In this document: piece by piece, positions 36,797 through 39,303 of the stretch
Position numbering within the stretch: the stretch's first letter is position 1
Layout: every line of letters begins with the position of its first letter
Assembly (NCBI GenBank): GCA_944392155.1
Contig: CALXVR010000015.1
Coordinates: forward strand, 1 to 39,303
DNA: 39,303 bases
Source of the DNA: an uncultured Alphaproteobacteria bacterium
Lineage (GTDB): Bacteria; Pseudomonadota; Alphaproteobacteria; RF32; CAG-239
Reading direction: 5' to 3'
Position numbers and translations under genes: made by a program
The notes under the pieces: generated by a model
The model's database searches: none
The model's input: only the letters and a program-made list of their open reading frames with translations
Told to the model about the DNA's origin: nothing

Positions 36797-38011
36797 ATGA
36801 AGAAGATTCTTGTACTGAACTCCGGCTCTACTACTGTAAAATATCAGCTGTTTTTAATGGATGGGCAAAAGCATCAAGTTTTGGCTAAGGGTATGGCTGA
36901 ACGTATCGGTATCAATGGTTCAAGCGTCAGTATGTCGGTTGGTGAAAATGAAAAATTGGTCAAGGAAGTTGAACTCCATAATCATATTGAGGCAATTAAG
37001 GAAGTTTTGAACATGTTGCTTTCCGGACCGATTAAGTCCGTTGAAGAAATTGATGCCGTAGGACATCGGATGGGGCACGGCGGAGAATATTTTGATAAGT
37101 CTGTTGTTATTGATGAAGATGTTTTGGATAAGGCTCGAGAAGCCGGTGATTTGTTGCCTTTGCATGGCGCGGCTTTCTTATATGGTATTGATGCTATTAC
37201 GGAGCTTTTGCCCAAAGTTAAGCAAGTGGCTACTTTTGATTCTTCTTTTCATCAGAGTATGAAAAAAGAGGCCTTCCTTTATGCTATTCCATTAGAGCAA
37301 TATGAAAAGCACAAAATTCGGCGCTATGGTTTCCATGGAACATCGCATAAATATGTGACGGAAGAAGCGGCTAAAATGCTTGGATATAAGGGTAAGTTTA
37401 TCAGCTGTCATTTAGGCGGGGGTGCTTCGGTTACGGCTATTGAGGACGGAAAATCGGTTGATACTTCTATGGGCTTTACACCGATGGCAGGAATGATTAT
37501 GGGTACACGTTGCGGTGATATTGACCCGTATATTCCTCTGCATATTATGAAAACCCAAAACAAGACCGCAGATGAAGTTAACGCTATGCTTAATAAAGAA
37601 AGCGGTTGGTGCGGCTTGACCAGAGGCTATACGGATTTGCGCGATATTGAGGAACAATATTTGGAAGGCAACCAAGATGCCATAACTGCGGTTGATGTTT
37701 ATGTTCATGCTTTAATCAAGTATATCGGTGCTTATATGGCGGTGCTCGGTGGCGTGGATGCTATTATCTTTACGGCAGGAATTGGTGAAAACTCCTCCTT
37801 TATTCGCAAAAAAGTTTGTGAACGTTTGAAGTTTTTGGGAATTGAACTGAACGAAGAAGCAAATCATATTCGCGGTCAGGCAACAGAAATTACGACAGCT
37901 TCATCTAAGGTGAAGGTTTTGGTTATTCCGACTAACGAAGAGTTGATGATTGCGGAAGACACGTATGCATTGCTTCATGACAATGTTGTTGTAATGGAAA
38001 AAGCATCTTAA
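36797..38011 (+). CDS. ackA: Acetate kinase, second paralogue
   Basis: A 404-aa acetate kinase next to the first, in the same direction. It keeps more of the standard motifs (GHRMGHGGEYF, RRYGFHGTSHKYV, MGTRCGDIDP, FTAGIGEN, TNEELMIAED) but has HLGGGAS instead of HLGNGAS and FDSSFHQSM instead of FDTAFHQTM. The ATG follows AGGAAAGC. Identity to the first copy is moderate by eye, so this is an old duplication or a separate acquisition. It could have a different acyl preference (for example propionate); sequence alone does not say. Confidence 0.92.
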   Translation: MKKILVLNSGSTTVKYQLFLMDGQKHQVLAKGMAERIGINGSSVSMSVGENEKLVKEVELHNHIEAIKEVLNMLLSGPIKSVEEIDAVGHRMGHGGEYFDKSVVIDEDVLDKAREAGDLLPLHGAAFLYGIDAITELLPKVKQVATFDSSFHQSMKKEAFLYAIPLEQYEKHKIRRYGFHGTSHKYVTEEAAKMLGYKGKFISCHLGGGASVTAIEDGKSVDTSMGFTPMAGMIMGTRCGDIDPYIPLHIMKTQNKTADEVNAMLNKESGWCGLTRGYTDLRDIEEQYLEGNQDAITAVDVYVHALIKYIGAYMAVLGGVDAIIFTAGIGENSSFIRKKVCERLKFLGIELNEEANHIRGQATEITTASSKVKVLVIPTNEELMIAEDTYALLHDNVVVMEKAS

Positions 38012-38036
38012 TTTTCCCTCTTGGATTTTGGTTTAT

Positions 38037-38078
38037 AGCTCCTATTTCTTTAGAAGAGTGTTTCTAAAAATAGGAGCT
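38037..38078 (+). terminator. Hairpin that ends ackA and covers the next ribosome binding site
   Basis: AGCTCCTATTT (38037-38047) pairs perfectly with AAATAGGAGCT (38068-38078), with an inner TTAGAA/TTCTAA and a GAGTGT loop, then TTTTGTT. It lies 25 bases after the ackA stop. Its 3' strand contains AGGAG (38072-38076), the Shine-Dalgarno site for the ATG at 38085. Confidence 0.8.
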
Positions 38079-38084
38079 TTTGTT

Positions 38085-38567
38085 ATGGGAAAAATTATTT
38101 TTTTGATAAATCTTTTATATGCTTTTTCAGCGACTGCCGATGATAACAATACGGTTATATATGGAGCTTCGGAAACGGCTCCGGGCGTGTATGACAGCGC
38201 AACCGTGCAGATGGCACCCAATGAAGGTAATATTATGGGGCAACCGATTGTCGGCGATGGTTTTCAATCGGCTTTGGATAATGCTTCCTCAGATGTGAGT
38301 GATGAAACCGCAACAGATAATTTGAGCACAACCAATGTATCAACACCTTCACAAATGATGCCAAGTAATGTCGTTTCAGAATCTTTGCCTCAGAACCCGC
38401 AAATAAGTCCGCAAGAATCGCCACAAGCCGTTAATCAGCAGATTCAAAATACACTATATGAATCAGGCGGACGTATCTATGATGTTCAGTCTTATCCGAC
38501 TTCAGATGTCAACACCATTGAAGAGCCTAATATACAGCCTACGATCACGACTTACCCCTCTTATTAA
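38085..38567 (+). CDS. Unknown secreted S/T/P/Q-rich protein (160 aa)
   Basis: The start at 38085 (MGKIIFLINLLYAFSATADD) is supported by AGGAG at 38072-38076 and gives a signal peptide ending near ATA-DD. The longer frame from 38028 overlaps the hairpin and lacks one. The mature part is acidic, low-complexity and rich in Ser, Thr, Pro, Gln, Asn and Asp (for example SLPQNPQISPQESPQAVNQQ). It has no domain I recognise and may be disordered or surface-exposed. The SD is buried in a stable hairpin. The gene ends one base past the first base of the palindromic repeat array. Confidence 0.65.
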   Translation: MGKIIFLINLLYAFSATADDNNTVIYGASETAPGVYDSATVQMAPNEGNIMGQPIVGDGFQSALDNASSDVSDETATDNLSTTNVSTPSQMMPSNVVSESLPQNPQISPQESPQAVNQQIQNTLYESGGRIYDVQSYPTSDVNTIEEPNIQPTITTYPSY

Positions 38568-38690
38568 AAACTCGTATAATGGGTAACTAATATAGAAACT
38601 GCGGGGTAAAATTTTTAGTCATGTACTTCTATGTACACTCAAAAAATTTTTCCCTTGTTTCTTATTATTTACCTCATTCTCCGAGTTTTT
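38566..38690 (+). repeat. Palindromic repeat, copy B
   Basis: A 125-base imperfect palindrome with perfect 9-bp ends, AAAAACTCG (38566-38574) and CGAGTTTTT (38682-38690). Internal arms are AATGGGTAACTAATATAGAAAC against GTTTCTTATTATTTACCTCATT, then GGGTAAAATTTTT against AAATTTTTCCC, with loop GTACTTCTATGTAC. The left end overlaps the stop codon of the gene at 38085. Confidence 0.85.
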
Positions 38691-38692
38691 AC

Positions 38693-38815
38693 AAACTTCG
38701 TATAATGGGTAGCTAATACAGAAACGGTGGGATAAAAGTGTCCTCACGTACCTCAATGTACGCTCCGTTTTTTTTACTCTGAAATCTTATTATCACCCTC
38801 ACTCTCCGAGTTTTT
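38693..38815 (+). repeat. Palindromic repeat, copy C
   Basis: This is the same architecture as copy B. AAACTTCG/CGAGTTT ends are followed by AATGGGTAGCTAATACAGAAAC against GAAATCTTATTATCACCCTCA, and the loop is GTACCTCAATGTAC. Direct repeat with B at a spacing of about 126 bases. Confidence 0.85.
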
Positions 38816-38822
38816 ACAAAAA

Positions 38823-38930
38823 AAATGGGCTGCTAGTACAGATTTTGCAAGCTGAAAATTTTAGTTGTTTATAGTTGACATGTGTAGGCAAAAGGCGTAT
38901 AGCTCTTCCTTGCGTTATTTATCTATTAGT
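38823..38930 (+). repeat. Degenerate palindromic repeat, copy D
   Basis: AATGGGCTGCTAGTACAGAT matches the left arm of copies B and C. The right arm (about GCGTTATTTATCTATTAG) is weak and the GTAC loop is lost. It appears to be a decayed third copy into which the promoter of the next gene falls. Confidence 0.5.
38875..38903 (+). promoter_or_regulatory. Predicted promoter of the zinc-ribbon gene
   Basis: TTGACA (38875-38880), a 17-base spacer and TATAGC (38898-38903). Start codon at 38958. Confidence 0.6.
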
Positions 38931-38957
38931 TTTTTATAATTTTAAAATTTAAATCTT

Positions 38958-39155
38958 ATGAAAAAACAAACTAAGAAAGATGCGCAAAGCGTATCAGCTA
39001 ACAAACAGCATGTTTACGAAGGTCAAACTTGTCCGATGTGCGGTTCTCATGAATATGCGGGAGGTACTGCCGGTGGAAGATGTTATGAATGCGGTTATTC
39101 GTATGGTTTTCACGGAACAGGCGAAACGCATATGCCGGATAAGGATAAAGCATGA
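38958..39155 (+). CDS. Small zinc-ribbon protein (65 aa), function unknown
   Basis: The 65-aa protein has two CxxC pairs, CPMCGSHEYAGGTAGGRCYECG (about residues 25-46), typical of a rubredoxin-like or zinc-ribbon fold. Basic Lys-rich residues precede them (MKKQTKKDAQSV) and a short charged tail follows. Such small ribbons bind nucleic acid or protein partners; the target is not evident. The ATG has no Shine-Dalgarno site (context TTTAAATCTTATG). It has its own promoter and a strong terminator. Confidence 0.7.
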   Translation: MKKQTKKDAQSVSANKQHVYEGQTCPMCGSHEYAGGTAGGRCYECGYSYGFHGTGETHMPDKDKA

Positions 39156-39183
39156 GCCTAACAAATTTTAGTTTGTTGTAATA

Positions 39184-39222
39184 AAAAAGCTCTGAAAGTT
39201 TTTCTGACTTTCAGAGCTTTTT
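39184..39222 (+). terminator. Bidirectional terminator after the zinc-ribbon gene
   Basis: AAAAAGCTCTGAAAGT (39184-39199) pairs with ACTTTCAGAGCTTTTT (39207-39222), with A and T tracts. It would also end a leftward gene coming from the right. Confidence 0.93.
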
Positions 39223-39243
39223 TTTATATTAATGCCTTACAGA

Positions 39244-39303
39244 CTACCCCCATTTTAATGGGGGTTGAATGCTCACGACGACGATGCTATAAGAAGGTAT
39301 GGA
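39244..39303 (-). CDS. Possible 3' end of a leftward gene (partial)
   Basis: On the minus strand, an open frame from the window edge reads SIPSYSIVVVSIQPPLKWG then TAG at 39246-39244. It converges on the terminator at 39184-39222, as a real gene end would. Only 19 codons are visible, too few to recognise, and they overlap a perfect palindrome (ACCCCCATT at 39246-39254 and AATGGGGGT at 39257-39265, loop TT). Confidence 0.28.
   Translation of the reverse strand, partial: SIPSYSIVVVSIQPPLKWG

Overview
The window is about 39 kb of chromosome from an AT-rich alphaproteobacterium, probably fermentative and host- or gut-associated. The class rests on the tuf/tRNA-Trp/secE/nusG gene order, the FtsZ C-terminal peptide (about '[13 protein letters not shown]'), and the neighbouring ndk, DUF2066 and PerM-like genes. 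The fermentative habit is inferred from pta and two ackA genes. No replicon ends, integrases, transposases or CRISPR arrays were seen.

Positions 1-7100 begin with the last ten codons of tuf (EF-Tu). They then carry an accessory stretch that splits the usual tuf-trpT-secE order. It holds tRNA-Trp(CCA), an APH-fold phosphotransferase, a DMT/EamA permease, a family 8 glycosyltransferase, a MerR regulator with its own long-spacer promoter, and several small unknown genes. Ahead of the glycosyltransferase (about 4797-4987) lies a multi-helix RNA that ends in an intrinsic terminator and has a competing alternative pairing. This is the best candidate for an undescribed regulatory RNA here.

Positions 7100-19840 are the transcription/translation core: secE, nusG, mscL (intruding), rplK, rplA, L10 leader, rplJ, rplL, an attenuator hairpin, rpoB and rpoC, closed by a strong terminator.

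Positions 19840-22160 hold a small four-gene operon of unknown function (two TM-plus-coil proteins, a 193-aa-class soluble protein and a 34-aa membrane peptide), then an OmpA-family lipoprotein.

Positions 22180-30350 (minus strand) are a division and cell-wall cluster read mraY-ftsW-murG-murB-ftsQ-ftsA-ftsZ. Every amide ligase normally interleaved there (murD, murC, ddl) is missing. Positions 30440-34215 (minus) are a tight ndk-DUF2066-PerM-like-binding protein-DUF1566-like operon.

Positions 34373-38011 carry pta and two tandem, divergent acetate kinases. A roughly 97-125 bp imperfect palindromic repeat lies between pta and the first ackA, and recurs as two or three tandem copies at 38566-38930. 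The window ends with a secreted S/T/P/Q-rich protein, the repeats, a small zinc-ribbon protein, and possibly the tail of a leftward gene.

Across the window, conserved genes have Shine-Dalgarno sites. A set of about nine small unknown genes instead start without one, in a recurring AT-rich context ending in TTATG.
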